A stretch of 14,261 bases of DNA from CAYLOP01 sp964385305. GTDB taxonomy: Bacteria; Chloroflexota; Anaerolineae; Anaerolineales; E44-bin32. The notes beneath the pieces were generated by a model. The model saw only the letters and a list, made by a program, of their open reading frames with translations, made no database searches and was not told the origin of the DNA. Location: the NCBI GenBank assembly GCA_964385305.1, contig CAYLOP010000076.1:1-14261 (forward strand), written 5' to 3'. Numbering within the stretch: the stretch's first letter is position 1; each line of letters starts with the position of its first letter. This document shows positions 6,249-14,176 of the stretch, piece after piece. The position numbers and the translations under genes were made by a program.

Positions 6249-8789
6249 ATGAGCGTACAGATAGACCAAGCACTCACGGATAAGATGGTCGAACGTGCGA
6301 TCGCGGCCTGCGCCGAAACCCATTTCGCAGGGGATGAACGTCGCGTTCGCCTGTCTTTGGTTCGTGGTCAGTGTGAGAGCTGTAGGTGTGTATCGGATGC
6401 CCTGGTACATGAGATTGGCGCCTATCTAGGCCAAGTTGCCAGCTCTGTGAAGATGATTTATCAATACGAAGCGCTTGACGCGGAACAGGTAGCGCCGCCA
6501 GCGGATCACAGCCACAGCAGCATCCACTTGATCGCCTGGGTCGAACGAAAAAGCGCTGCGTTGAGAGCGCTGACTGGAACACTGGAAAGTTTCCTGGCCG
6601 AGAGCAAGCGCAAATTGGGCTGCCCCAACGCTGCCCCGGACTGCTTCACCCTGAATATCGAGATGGTTGATGATCGCGACGTGCGCGAACGTCGGGGCTT
6701 TGGTTTATTGGTGGATAGCGCTTACCTACGGTCAAAGCCGATCTGGAAGCCGGATGCCATCGCAGAAGAGAAAGCGCTCGAGGAAGCGGTGTCAGGACGC
6801 GTCCGCTACGAATTGCCCGATTCCTTCGACCCCCAGATAATCCCCGAATCCCGCTTACTCGAACATGCTCGGAGCATCGAAAACCTCCCACCAGAAGATC
6901 GCAAGGCCCTCGAACACCACCTGTTGGAACTCAAGGTAACCCTGATCCGACGCATCATCAGCGATCAGCTTGACTACATCAACATCGCCCGCGACTGGTT
7001 TACCGTCGGGGATCTGGCCGAGGTCTATCAACGTCGGCTGGGTTTCGGACGCATTGGCGGTAAAGCAGCCGGGATGCTGCTTGCAGGACGGATCCTGAAT
7101 GAAGTTGCCCGCGATGAGATCAAATCCATCGTTCGGATTCCCGAATCCTACTTCCTCGGCTCCGATCTGATGTATATCTTCATGGCTATGAACGGCTTAA
7201 TGCATTGGAACGATCAAAAGTACAAGCCTGAAGATCAAATCCGAGAGGAATATCCCCAGATACATGAGGATTGCCTGGCTGGTGAGTTCCCACCCGAGAT
7301 TCTGATCGAGTTGCAAGGGATGCTCGGACAAATTGGATCGCAGCCTTTGATCGTGCGCTCCTCGAGTCAGTTGGAGGACAGTCTGGGTACGTCCTTCGCA
7401 GGGAAGTACGATAGCTACTTCTGCCCCAATCAGGGAGACCCGGAAGAAAATCTTCGCCAATTGACGCGCGCCATCGCCAAAACATACGCCAGTACCTTCA
7501 AGCCAGATGCACTGCTCTATCGCCGTCGGCGTGGCTTGCAAGATTATGATGAACGCATGGCGGTCCTGATCCAGGTCGTTCAAGGCGAGACCTGGCGCCA
7601 TTATTACCTTCCTTTCGCCGCTGGCGTTGCCTTCAGCCAAAATCTCTTCCGCTGGGCACCGCAAATCCGGCGTGAAGATGGGTTTGTGCGTATGGTCTGG
7701 GGTTTGGGCACCCGTGCCGTCGAACGCGTCGGCGATGACTACCCCCGCCTGGTCGCACTCAGCCACCCGACCCTGCAACCGGATGATGACCCGCGTGCGA
7801 TCCTGCACTATTCGCAGAAGTATGTGGATTTGATCGACCTAGAGGAGAACACATTCAGGACACTGCCGATCAGTGAAGCACTCTCGCCCCATTATCCCGC
7901 GTTGCGCCATATGATCCAGTTGTATCAAGACGGAGATTTGAGGACTCCGCACAGCCTGATCACACCTGACGATATCCCCAACGCAGCTATTACTTTTAAT
8001 GAACTGCTCAGCCGCACTCCCTTCCCTAGCCATCTTACGGAACTCCTCGGGATTCTAGAAGAACACTGGCATTCGCCTGTCGATGTGGAATTCACGGTCC
8101 AGATCCCCGAGCCAAGGAAGTCGCCTGAAGAAACGAAGCTCTCACTTTTACAATGCCGTCCGTTACCACGTCTGCAGACAGCAACCCGGGTGCGCATGCC
8201 GCAGGACCTTCCCGAGGAGGATATTATTTTCTCCTCGCATTTCATCGTGCCAAGTGGCCATATCCCCAGGATCGATTATGTTCTGTACGTGGATCCGACA
8301 AACTACTTCTCCCTCCCCGATACGGTTAGTCGCAACGACCTCACCCGCGCTATCGGTCGATTAAACGCCGCTTTGGAGGGGCAGGCATTCATATGTGTTG
8401 GACCCGGGCGCTGGGGGACTGCCAATTTCGACCTTGGGGTCTTCGTTGGATATGCCGACATTTGCAATTCAAGGGCTTTGGTAGAGCTATCCGGCGAGGC
8501 CGTTGGTCCCACGCCGGAACCCTCCTTTGGGACCCATTTCTTCCACGACCTGATGGAGGCGCAGATCTACCCGCTCGCAGCCGACCTGGATCGCGAGGAC
8601 ACCCTCCTCAACCAAGTTTTCTTCAGACAATCCCCTAACCGGGCTCGAGAATGGATTGAACTCAGTCAGACCCTGGAACCTGTTCTACGGTTGATCATGG
8701 TCGAAGATTATCGCCCAAAGCATCACATCGAGATCATCATGGATGATGAGAAAAACCAAACACTGGCCTTTCTCGCGCCGCATGCCTGA
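6249..8789 (+). CDS. PPDK_N-like PEP/pyruvate-binding protein with Cys-containing N-terminus, 846 aa
   Basis: The ATG at 6249 is the first in-frame start after a stop at 6240-6242. It is a close paralog of the gene ending at 4422, sharing a helical linker (LIRRIISDQ) and the same core order: RIGGKAAGM (GGK at 270-272), IVRSSSQLED (368-377), then LGTRAVERVGDDYPRL, and the closing QCRP (Q635-P638). The tail has GPGRWG (718-723) and SFGTHFF (759-765, H763). It has no swivel His domain and no PEP-binding barrel, so classical PEP synthase or dikinase activity is not expected. Residues 1 to about 200 are not the GAF-like domain of the paralog. They contain C42-x2-C45-x-C47 and a second pair, C125 and C132, which could bind metal or act in redox sensing (inference). 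The protein is cytoplasmic. The gene may be cotranscribed with gdhA, 135 bases upstream, or controlled by the hairpin just before it. Confidence 0.88.
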   Translation: MSVQIDQALTDKMVERAIAACAETHFAGDERRVRLSLVRGQCESCRCVSDALVHEIGAYLGQVASSVKMIYQYEALDAEQVAPPADHSHSSIHLIAWVERKSAALRALTGTLESFLAESKRKLGCPNAAPDCFTLNIEMVDDRDVRERRGFGLLVDSAYLRSKPIWKPDAIAEEKALEEAVSGRVRYELPDSFDPQIIPESRLLEHARSIENLPPEDRKALEHHLLELKVTLIRRIISDQLDYINIARDWFTVGDLAEVYQRRLGFGRIGGKAAGMLLAGRILNEVARDEIKSIVRIPESYFLGSDLMYIFMAMNGLMHWNDQKYKPEDQIREEYPQIHEDCLAGEFPPEILIELQGMLGQIGSQPLIVRSSSQLEDSLGTSFAGKYDSYFCPNQGDPEENLRQLTRAIAKTYASTFKPDALLYRRRRGLQDYDERMAVLIQVVQGETWRHYYLPFAAGVAFSQNLFRWAPQIRREDGFVRMVWGLGTRAVERVGDDYPRLVALSHPTLQPDDDPRAILHYSQKYVDLIDLEENTFRTLPISEALSPHYPALRHMIQLYQDGDLRTPHSLITPDDIPNAAITFNELLSRTPFPSHLTELLGILEEHWHSPVDVEFTVQIPEPRKSPEETKLSLLQCRPLPRLQTATRVRMPQDLPEEDIIFSSHFIVPSGHIPRIDYVLYVDPTNYFSLPDTVSRNDLTRAIGRLNAALEGQAFICVGPGRWGTANFDLGVFVGYADICNSRALVELSGEAVGPTPEPSFGTHFFHDLMEAQIYPLAADLDREDTLLNQVFFRQSPNRAREWIELSQTLEPVLRLIMVEDYRPKHHIEIIMDDEKNQTLAFLAPHA

Positions 8790-9116
8790 ATTTTTATCAG
8801 ACTGCTCACGCGATAAATTGGGCATTTTACATCTTTCAGTTTCACCTCTATCCCCAGGTCACATCCAATCTCGATAAGAGCATGAAGAAAAAGCGCCCTC
8901 ACTGATGGTTCTCTCTCAGGTAGACGTGTCGTGACCGTCAGGCTGCACTACAAAGCGAGCCCTTGCAATTACATTCACTTGAAACCCGGCGAACCTCGGA
9001 TTTCTCCCCTCCTGTATTCAGATTGTCTTCCAAGAAAACGAAGCGTATGTGAGACAAAATAGCACGGAAATTCATTCCTCCGATGTGCGCCTGTGCCATG
9101 AACTAATGAAGAATGT

Positions 9117-9159
9117 ATGGGTAATTACCCATCGATCCTGTGCAACCCAGTGTAATTAC
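9117..9159 (+). promoter_or_regulatory. Palindromic operator candidate with repeated GTAATTAC core
   Basis: ATGGGTAATTACCCAT (9117-9132) is a perfect 16-bp palindrome. Its core GTAATTAC (9121-9128) recurs at 9152-9159, with centres 31 bases apart, about three helical turns. This arrangement is typical of sites for a dimeric DNA-binding protein occupying one face of the DNA. It is not the direct-repeat pattern usual for LytTR regulators, so the binding protein is unknown. Confidence 0.5.
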
Positions 9160-9285
9160 TAAGTTTTGATCTTCCGGAATACGCCTGAGATCCTTCCGTG
9201 CCCCAGTTCCCCCCTTGGATTCGACCGTCTATCCCCCAATTTCGACCATTCAGAGCAAAACGCGAGACGACCGCGGATGAATTTG

Positions 9286-9297
9286 CTACGATCGTAG
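9286..9297 (+). promoter_or_regulatory. 12-bp palindrome adjoining the first start codon of the exporter operon
   Basis: CTACGATCGTAG is a perfect palindrome ending 20 bases before the ATG at 9318 and 7 bases before the GAGGAG ribosome site (9305-9310). A protein bound here could block transcription or the leader of the message. It could also be a chance palindrome. Confidence 0.35.
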
Positions 9298-9317
9298 TAG
9301 AGATGAGGAGTGAAAAG

Positions 9318-9551
9318 ATGTCCCAAAATTACAAGAAACAGTGGTGGCAACCTGATTTCGGAAGAAACGGGTCATCCCATGTAGACCGTGTTGACGCGTT
9401 CGTTCTTAACCCGAGAGCCAGTCGGGCGTTGGTTAAGAGTCTATTTGCAGACCCCGCATGGGATACCACATGTGAAGAGCCAGATCTCGTGATCTTTGTC
9501 CGTTCTACATCGGAATGCACAGAAAGAAAGGATGGAAGACTATGGCCGTGA
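9318..9551 (+). CDS. Small uncharacterised protein, 77 aa, overlapping the ABC ATPase gene
   Basis: The ATG at 9318 has a well-placed GAGGAG (9305-9310, 7 bases away). The frame stays open upstream to 9198, but those starts lack a good ribosome site. The product begins MSQNYKKQWWQPDFG and contains VDAFVLNPRASRALVKSLFADPAWD and PDLVIFV. I recognise no family, and there is no signal peptide or membrane segment. Its last 10 bases overlap the start of the ABC ATPase gene, so translation of this ORF could deliver ribosomes to the ATPase start. It may be a genuine small accessory protein, a translated leader, or the remnant of a larger gene. Confidence 0.5.
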   Translation: MSQNYKKQWWQPDFGRNGSSHVDRVDAFVLNPRASRALVKSLFADPAWDTTCEEPDLVIFVRSTSECTERKDGRLWP

Positions 9552-10459
9552 TCCATGTGCAAAACCTGCAGAAGCACTATGGTGAAGTGAAGGCTGTGGA
9601 TGGAGTCAGTTTTCAAGTCCATCAAGGGGAAGTCTTCGGCTTCTTAGGGCCCAACGGCGCTGGGAAGACAACAACCATCGAGATCCTGGAGGGCTTTCAT
9701 CGTCAGGATCGAGGTGAGGTGAAGGTGCTAGGGCTGGATCCGCAGGCAGACCGCTATGAGCTCCAAGAGAGGATCGGGATCATGCTGCAAGAAACGGAGC
9801 TTTATCAGGAGCTGCGAGTCGGTGAGTTGCTCAGGCTATTTGCTAGCTATTATCGCAACGCGGTTGACCCTGATGACTTGCTGGAGATGATCGGTCTCGA
9901 AACGAAGAAGCGGGCGTTTATCCGTGAATTATCCGGCGGCCAGCGCCAGCGGGTGGTCTTCATCTTGACGCTCATCAACGACCCAGATCTACTCTTCCTT
10001 GACGAACCAACAGCCGGCCTCGATCCACAATCCAGACGAGCCATCTGGAATTGGATCAACCGCGGTCGACAGGAGGGGAAAACAGTCTTCCTGACCACCC
10101 ACTATATCGAAGAGGCGGAGAGGCTTTGTGATCGTGTGGCAATCATCGATCACGGGCGCATCATAGCTCTGGACACGCCGAAAAGATTACGGGCAGGCGC
10201 TCAAGTGGAGAACCGTATCGAATTCACCACAGAAGGCAATCTGAACACGGATAAGTTGCAGTCCATGCCGCTGATAACGAACGTGGTGGAACATGGACGC
10301 GGTGCCTATACATTATTCGCTCAGGAGGCAGAGCCCGCCTTAAAGTCCCTGATCGCGCTCTCGGAGGAAAACGGCTTTCGCATCCGTGGGTTGCACGTCG
10401 AGGGAGCCTCGCTTGAAGATGTGTTTATTCAACTCACGGGTAGGAGGATTCGAGCATGA
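9542..10459 (+). CDS. ABC-2 type transporter ATP-binding protein, 305 aa
   Basis: This is the cytoplasmic ATPase that powers the export complex formed with the two permeases downstream. It shows Walker A GPNGAGKTT (36-44), the ABC signature LSGGQRQR (130-137), Walker B LLFLDEP with D154-E155, the D-loop AGLDP and the switch His in TTH (H187). About 85 extra residues follow the ATPase core, as is common in ABC-2 drug or Na+ exporter ATPases. I chose the ATG at 9542, with AAAGGA (9527-9532) 9 bases upstream; an in-frame ATG at 9515 would add 9 poorly conserved residues. The gene overlaps the preceding small ORF by 10 bases and the following permease by 4 (ATGA), so the set is translated as one operon. 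The substrate cannot be inferred from the sequence. Confidence 0.95.
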   Translation: MAVIHVQNLQKHYGEVKAVDGVSFQVHQGEVFGFLGPNGAGKTTTIEILEGFHRQDRGEVKVLGLDPQADRYELQERIGIMLQETELYQELRVGELLRLFASYYRNAVDPDDLLEMIGLETKKRAFIRELSGGQRQRVVFILTLINDPDLLFLDEPTAGLDPQSRRAIWNWINRGRQEGKTVFLTTHYIEEAERLCDRVAIIDHGRIIALDTPKRLRAGAQVENRIEFTTEGNLNTDKLQSMPLITNVVEHGRGAYTLFAQEAEPALKSLIALSEENGFRIRGLHVEGASLEDVFIQLTGRRIRA

Positions 10460-11193
10460 AGGCCTTTCGCCATCAAGTTAGCACGGAACTTACCCTGTTC
10501 TTACGAGATCGAGCCGTGGTTACTTTTGTCATCGTGTTCCCCGTCCTCACCGTGCTCTTCTTCGGTTACTTAAACCAGGGAGGGCAGGTGGAGGGAATTT
10601 CGTATGCTAGCTATTTGATTGCAGGCGGGATTGGCATGGTGATTTCGAGCGCAGCGTTCGAAAACGTTGGGGTTGCACTGGCACAGCAGCGTGAAGCGGG
10701 GATCCTGAAGCGGATCGGGGCTACTCCGCTTCGAATAGCTACACTCTTAGGCGCCAAGATCGCAATGGCCACACTTGTGATTTTTGTGCAAGCCAGCATC
10801 ATGATCGCCCTTAATGTGCTTCTTTTCCATGCGCAGATCTCGGGAAACCTGCTCTGGGGTTTACTCATCCTGCTGGTCGGGGCGCTTGTATTTGCAACCA
10901 TGGGGATCGCCCTAAGCGGTATCAGCAGAAACACCAACGTGGCAAGCGCAGCAGCGCGCGCAATCTCGTTCCCCATGCAATTCTTATGCGGCACCCTCTT
11001 CCCCCTGGCTGCCATGCCATCGGTCCTGCGAGGTTTGGCGAGTGCGCTACCACTGACCTATCTTGTTAGCTTGCTGCGAGGCGTCATGCTATTCGGTGAT
11101 TCTCCCTGGTCCTACACCAAGGAGTGGATCGTCCTTTTTGTCTGCTTATTGGGCGCAGGGATGATCGCCATAAAGACCTTTCGTTGGGAGTAA
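10456..11193 (+). CDS. ABC-2 type transporter permease, 245 aa (first of two)
   Basis: An integral membrane subunit of the exporter. The AGGAGG site (10442-10447) is 8 bases before the ATG, which overlaps the ATPase stop as ATGA. About six hydrophobic segments are visible, at roughly residues 22-40, 50-72, 95-125, 130-155, 168-190 and 223-243. The short cytoplasmic N-terminus before the first one (STELTLFLRDRAVV) and the stretch REAGILKRIGATPLR after the second match the ABC-2 membrane family (NodJ/DrrB-like), where this loop contacts the ATPase. The late motif ISFPMQFLCGTLFPL is the family's proline-containing fifth segment. The length is normal for a half-size permease, and with the next gene it probably forms a heterodimeric channel. 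Confidence 0.92.
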   Translation: MKAFRHQVSTELTLFLRDRAVVTFVIVFPVLTVLFFGYLNQGGQVEGISYASYLIAGGIGMVISSAAFENVGVALAQQREAGILKRIGATPLRIATLLGAKIAMATLVIFVQASIMIALNVLLFHAQISGNLLWGLLILLVGALVFATMGIALSGISRNTNVASAAARAISFPMQFLCGTLFPLAAMPSVLRGLASALPLTYLVSLLRGVMLFGDSPWSYTKEWIVLFVCLLGAGMIAIKTFRWE

Positions 11194-11196
11194 ACC

Positions 11197-12012
11197 ATGT
11201 ATAAGCCGATACACACCCTTCGTTGCATCCAGCAACAAATCGTCACCGAAGTGCGGTTATTTCTGCGCAGTGGGGAGGCCGTTTTTCTCACCTTTTTCGT
11301 TCCGATGCTGGGGACGGCCTTTTTCGTCTACTTGAGTCGAGAGGGCCTGTTGGGTCACGTCTACGGGCTTTTATTCCGTGGGCTTGGAGGCGATACAGAC
11401 TTCCTCGTGCGCTACTCTCCAATCACCTTTATGATGCTGGGGATGATCGTTTACTGCATCATCGCCGCCGGGTTCGAGGGACTGGTCCCCAAAGTTGTCC
11501 GTGAGCGTTCCAACGGCCTGACCAAACAGCTTGGAGGCACGCCCATGAGAGCCTGGGTCTACCTCCTGGCAAAAGCGCTCAACGCCTTTGTTCTTGTTGG
11601 AATCGAAGTAGCGTTGATCTTCGCTGTAGGGTTTGTCTCTTCGGAATTTAGTCTGAAGGGAAATTGGTGGGATCTCAGCGTATTGCTACTCCTCGGCACG
11701 CTGACGGTCGCCGGACTTGGATATTGCCTGGGTAACCTCACGAAAACACACGATGCTGCGATCGTGGCGGTACACGCGATCTATATCCCGATGTTGCTTC
11801 TCAGTGGCGCCTTTGTCCCCCTCGAAGTGCTTCCAAATGCGCTGCGTATCATCGCTCGCTTTCTGCCTTTGACGTACTTCGTTAGCCCTTTCCGGAGCGT
11901 GATGGTTGAGGGCTTAAGTCTGGTGGCAAACGCCGCCAACCTGAGCCTGCTCCTTCTATGGATGGTGGGTAGCTGGGTCGTCGCGCTTCGAACTTTTCGA
12001 TGGACTGTATAA
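11197..12012 (+). CDS. ABC-2 type transporter permease, 271 aa (second of two)
   Basis: The second membrane subunit starts 3 bases after the first permease stops, with GGGAG about 6 bases before its ATG. It repeats the same plan: a short cytoplasmic N-terminus (TEVRLFLRSGEAV), a first membrane segment FLTFFVPMLGTAFFVYL, a loop RERSNGLTKQLGGTPMR equivalent to KRIGATPLR in its neighbour, and the later MLLLSGAFVPLEVLPNAL matching the LCGTLFPLAAMPSVL region. About six hydrophobic segments are seen. The loop between the first two segments is longer than in the first permease and probably faces outward. Divergence between the two permeases suggests an old duplication and a heterodimer rather than two separate transporters. 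Confidence 0.92.
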   Translation: MYKPIHTLRCIQQQIVTEVRLFLRSGEAVFLTFFVPMLGTAFFVYLSREGLLGHVYGLLFRGLGGDTDFLVRYSPITFMMLGMIVYCIIAAGFEGLVPKVVRERSNGLTKQLGGTPMRAWVYLLAKALNAFVLVGIEVALIFAVGFVSSEFSLKGNWWDLSVLLLLGTLTVAGLGYCLGNLTKTHDAAIVAVHAIYIPMLLLSGAFVPLEVLPNALRIIARFLPLTYFVSPFRSVMVEGLSLVANAANLSLLLLWMVGSWVVALRTFRWTV

Positions 12013-12054
12013 GGTCAAAGCGTGTGGATACACAGTCGGATGAGCCGCCCAACG

Positions 12055-12084
12055 CTTTCAGTGTGCGGCGAAAACCACTATTAT
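12055..12084 (+). promoter_or_regulatory. Weak sigma70-like promoter candidate for the two-component genes
   Basis: TATTAT (12079-12084) matches the -10 consensus at five of six positions. An 18-base spacer separates it from CTTTCA (12055-12060), a poor -35 box. It lies in the 95-base gap between the second permease and the kinase start at 12108, so it could give the kinase and regulator some transcription independent of the exporter genes. Confidence 0.22.
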
Positions 12085-12107
12085 TAAGATGCATAAGAGG
12101 GCGGATA

Positions 12108-13190
12108 ATGACCGAAGTTCAGCAGGGATGGAGCCGGAAAGGTTCTCTCCGCCATATCCTGTTCATCCTATTGATGACCACCCTCCCCTTTGGCCTATTC
12201 TTTGGCATACAAACGGGCAACTATCTCGTCTCCTTCGGCATGAGCGGGACCATCAGCGTCACCCTCCTGATTATCTTCACTCTGGATTACACCCTTCTAC
12301 GTCCTAGATTGACACATCTCACTCGCGACCGCCGGCTCATGCTAGAGATCTCGTTCGCGGTTGCTGAGACAATCCTTGGAGCGCTTTTTGCGTTTTGGCT
12401 CTGTGGTCGTTTGTTTGGGCTTCCTGTGACGGCTAAGTCGCTCTGGCCATCGGTTGCCATCTTGTTCGGCTTAGTCCTGATCATACGCGCCATCCGCTAC
12501 GCTTCGGAGTTCTACCGGGATCTCAAAGCCAAAGAGATGGTGGAGGAACGGCTCCGAACGCTCAAAGCTCAAGCGGAGCTGAAGGCACTCAAGGCGCAGA
12601 TCAACCCCCATTTTCTTTTCAACACTTTGAACACTATCGCCACGCTCACACACAGCGACCCGTCTCATGCAGAGATAACTATCGAACGCTTGGCAGAGAT
12701 GTTTCGCTACGTGCTGGTTGCGAGCGAGCGCGGACAAGTGCCTCTCGCGGACGAAATGGCATTTGTCTACGATTACCTGGAAATCGAGCGTGCTCGTTTC
12801 GGAGACCGACTTCAGATCACGCGCCAGATCGGGCTGCAGAGTCTGGATATCCTCGTCCCCAGCCTGCTCTTTCAACCGCTGGTCGAGAATGCGATCCGAC
12901 ACGGGCAGGATGAAGGAGGTCGCATCGAACTGATGCTTCGGCTGTTTCGTGAAGGTGAAGACATCTTGATCCAAATTGCCGACCATGGACCAGGCATGCC
13001 GGCTAAATTCAACCTAGAGGATTCCAAGGGGGTGGGATTGCGCAACGTAGATGCGCGGTTAAAGAAGATCTATGGTGAAGGTTTTGGCTTGCAGATTGAG
13101 GGCAACGTCCCTCGTGGGACAGTCTTCACAGTTCGCATCCCGTGGAAATTGGGTGAGAGCTCCGAAGAAGATGTTGAGGTGGAAAGCTAA
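12108..13190 (+). CDS. LytS/YehU-type sensor histidine kinase, 360 aa
   Basis: A membrane kinase of the LytS family (His_kinase domain plus HATPase_c) that should phosphorylate the regulator encoded next. Four hydrophobic segments fill roughly residues 10-140, and no large extracellular domain is seen, so sensing is probably within or close to the membrane. A charged helical linker (LKAQAELKALKAQ) leads to the phospho-acceptor H168 in NPHFLFN. The ATP site has N261 in LVENAIRHG, D292 in DHGPGM and GVGLRN (308-313). I chose the ATG at 12108 because AAGAGG (12095-12100) lies 7 bases upstream. The frame extends to an ATG at 12000, but that would add 36 non-hydrophobic residues and overlap the permease. 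The adjacent exporter suggests it is the regulated target, as in NatKR/NatAB. Confidence 0.93.
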   Translation: MTEVQQGWSRKGSLRHILFILLMTTLPFGLFFGIQTGNYLVSFGMSGTISVTLLIIFTLDYTLLRPRLTHLTRDRRLMLEISFAVAETILGALFAFWLCGRLFGLPVTAKSLWPSVAILFGLVLIIRAIRYASEFYRDLKAKEMVEERLRTLKAQAELKALKAQINPHFLFNTLNTIATLTHSDPSHAEITIERLAEMFRYVLVASERGQVPLADEMAFVYDYLEIERARFGDRLQITRQIGLQSLDILVPSLLFQPLVENAIRHGQDEGGRIELMLRLFREGEDILIQIADHGPGMPAKFNLEDSKGVGLRNVDARLKKIYGEGFGLQIEGNVPRGTVFTVRIPWKLGESSEEDVEVES

Positions 13191-13246
13191 ACACAAAGTA
13201 GTGGAATCATCCTATCCTTCGTGTGAGGCACAGAGGTGCACCAGTA

Positions 13247-13996
13247 ATGAACTCGACTAAGGTTTTAATCGTCGATGACGAGGCTCCCGCCAGGGAGCGA
13301 CTTCTGCGCATGCTTTCGAAAATAGAAGGCATCGAGGTGGTCGGCGAAGCCAAGGACGGTTTGCAAGCCATCGAGCAGATCGATCGCCTCCGTCCGGATC
13401 TTGTGTTCCTCGACATTCAGATGCCAAGTCTGGATGGTTTTGGGGTCCTAGCCGCGCTGCAGGAACCGCCGCCCATCATCTTCGTCACCGCATATGACGA
13501 GTACGCCTTGCGCGCCTTTGAGGTGAGCGCATTGGATTACCTGCTGAAACCTTACAGCCAAGATCGGTTAGAGTCGGCTGTTCTTCGTGCGAGAACAACG
13601 ACCTTTTCGAAGAAAGACCTTGCCCAAAGGTCGGGCTCTCTCTTCGAGAGCCTGGTTGAGCAAGGGCGCTACCTGACCCGTCTGGCGGTGCAGGATCGTG
13701 AGAAGATCCGCCTGCTCGATGTCACAGAGATCGATTGGATCGGCATCGAGAAAGGGGTGTTGAAGACCCACGTTGGCGAGGCAGCGTATGTTACAAGAAG
13801 CACGTTGGACAATTTAGAAGCTCGCCTCGACCCGGAGCACTTTTTCCGCGCTCATCGTTCCGCGATCGTAAACCTGGATCGGATTCAGGAGATCATTCCT
13901 TGGTTCAAAGGTTGCTATAAGCTACGCTTGGATACAGACGTCGAGGTCGATCTCAGTCGAGCGCGTGCTCGTGAGCTGCGCAAGCGATTTCCTTGG
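13247..13996 (+). CDS. LytTR-family response regulator
   Basis: A DNA-binding response regulator partnered with the kinase ending 56 bases upstream. The receiver domain (about 1-120) has the acidic pair D10-D11, phospho-acceptor D56 in LVFLDIQMP, T81 in FVTAYD and K101 in LLKP, so all catalytic positions are intact. The C-terminal LytTR DNA-binding domain (about 148-249) shows the typical ending FFRAHRSAIVNLDRI and GCYKLRL. I chose the ATG at 13247, with AGAGGT (13232-13237) 9 bases before it; an in-frame GTG at 13223 would add eight residues that fit no receiver domain. The last sense codon precedes the TGA at 13997-13999, giving 250 residues. It probably controls the exporter operon, but no clear LytTR direct repeat could be identified upstream. 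Confidence 0.94.
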
Positions 13997-14153
13997 TGAC
14001 CTACCTCCGCGCATTACTTTACTAGAATTACAGCTTGATACGAGGAGGAAGGGATTGCCACAGACGGTTCACACCTACATATAGTGAACTTAAGAATGAA
14101 GAAATCGCACTTGCGGGCGCTTTACTCTCAGGTAGCGGGGCTTGGAGGAGCCT

Positions 14154-14172
14154 GTCCCGAGCGAAGCGAGGG
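14154..14172 (-). repeat. Degenerate inverted copy of the terminal repeat
   Basis: GTCCCGAGCGAAGCGAGGG is an imperfect reverse complement of the core of the tandem units that begin at 14177. Together with the first unit it can form a large imperfect hairpin with a loop of about 4 bases. The 154 bases between the regulator stop and this element contain no gene; a 6-bp dyad at 14067-14072/14084-14089 is too weak to call. Confidence 0.6.
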
Positions 14173-14176
14173 AAAT

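Larger units (their letters stand above)
8790..9317 (+). other. Non-coding control region upstream of the ABC exporter operon
   Basis: This stretch of 528 bases has no ORF with recognisable domains. It begins with an AT-rich dyad right after the preceding stop, TTTATC (8793-8798) with GATAAA (8812-8817), which lacks the GC-rich stem and T-run of a terminator. A weak sigma70-like pair is possible at TTGTCT (9023-9028) and TATGTG (9046-9051) with 17-base spacing. The strong signals are the palindromes at 9117-9132 and 9286-9297, listed separately. I see no tRNA, rRNA or CRISPR signature. Confidence 0.55.

Noticed and set aside
7197..7808. A 203-codon ORF on the opposite strand
   Set aside because: It lies fully inside the conserved PPDK_N coding region of the third paralog and shows no domain; it is a shadow of that gene.
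1..8789. Annotation of the three large proteins as PEP synthase (ppsA) or pyruvate phosphate dikinase (ppdK)
   Set aside because: Only the N-terminal nucleotide-binding domain is present; the phospho-His swivel and PEP-binding barrel are missing in all three.
12000..12107. An earlier kinase start at 12000
   Set aside because: It would overlap the permease end and add 36 residues unlike a membrane kinase N-terminus; the ATG at 12108 has a better ribosome site.
12471..12986. A 171-codon ORF on the opposite strand
   Set aside because: It is antisense to the histidine kinase core, whose motifs are intact on the + strand.
14067..14089. GTTCAC/GTGAAC dyad downstream of the regulator as a terminator
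   Set aside because: The stem is only 6 bp with an 11-base loop and no T-run follows.
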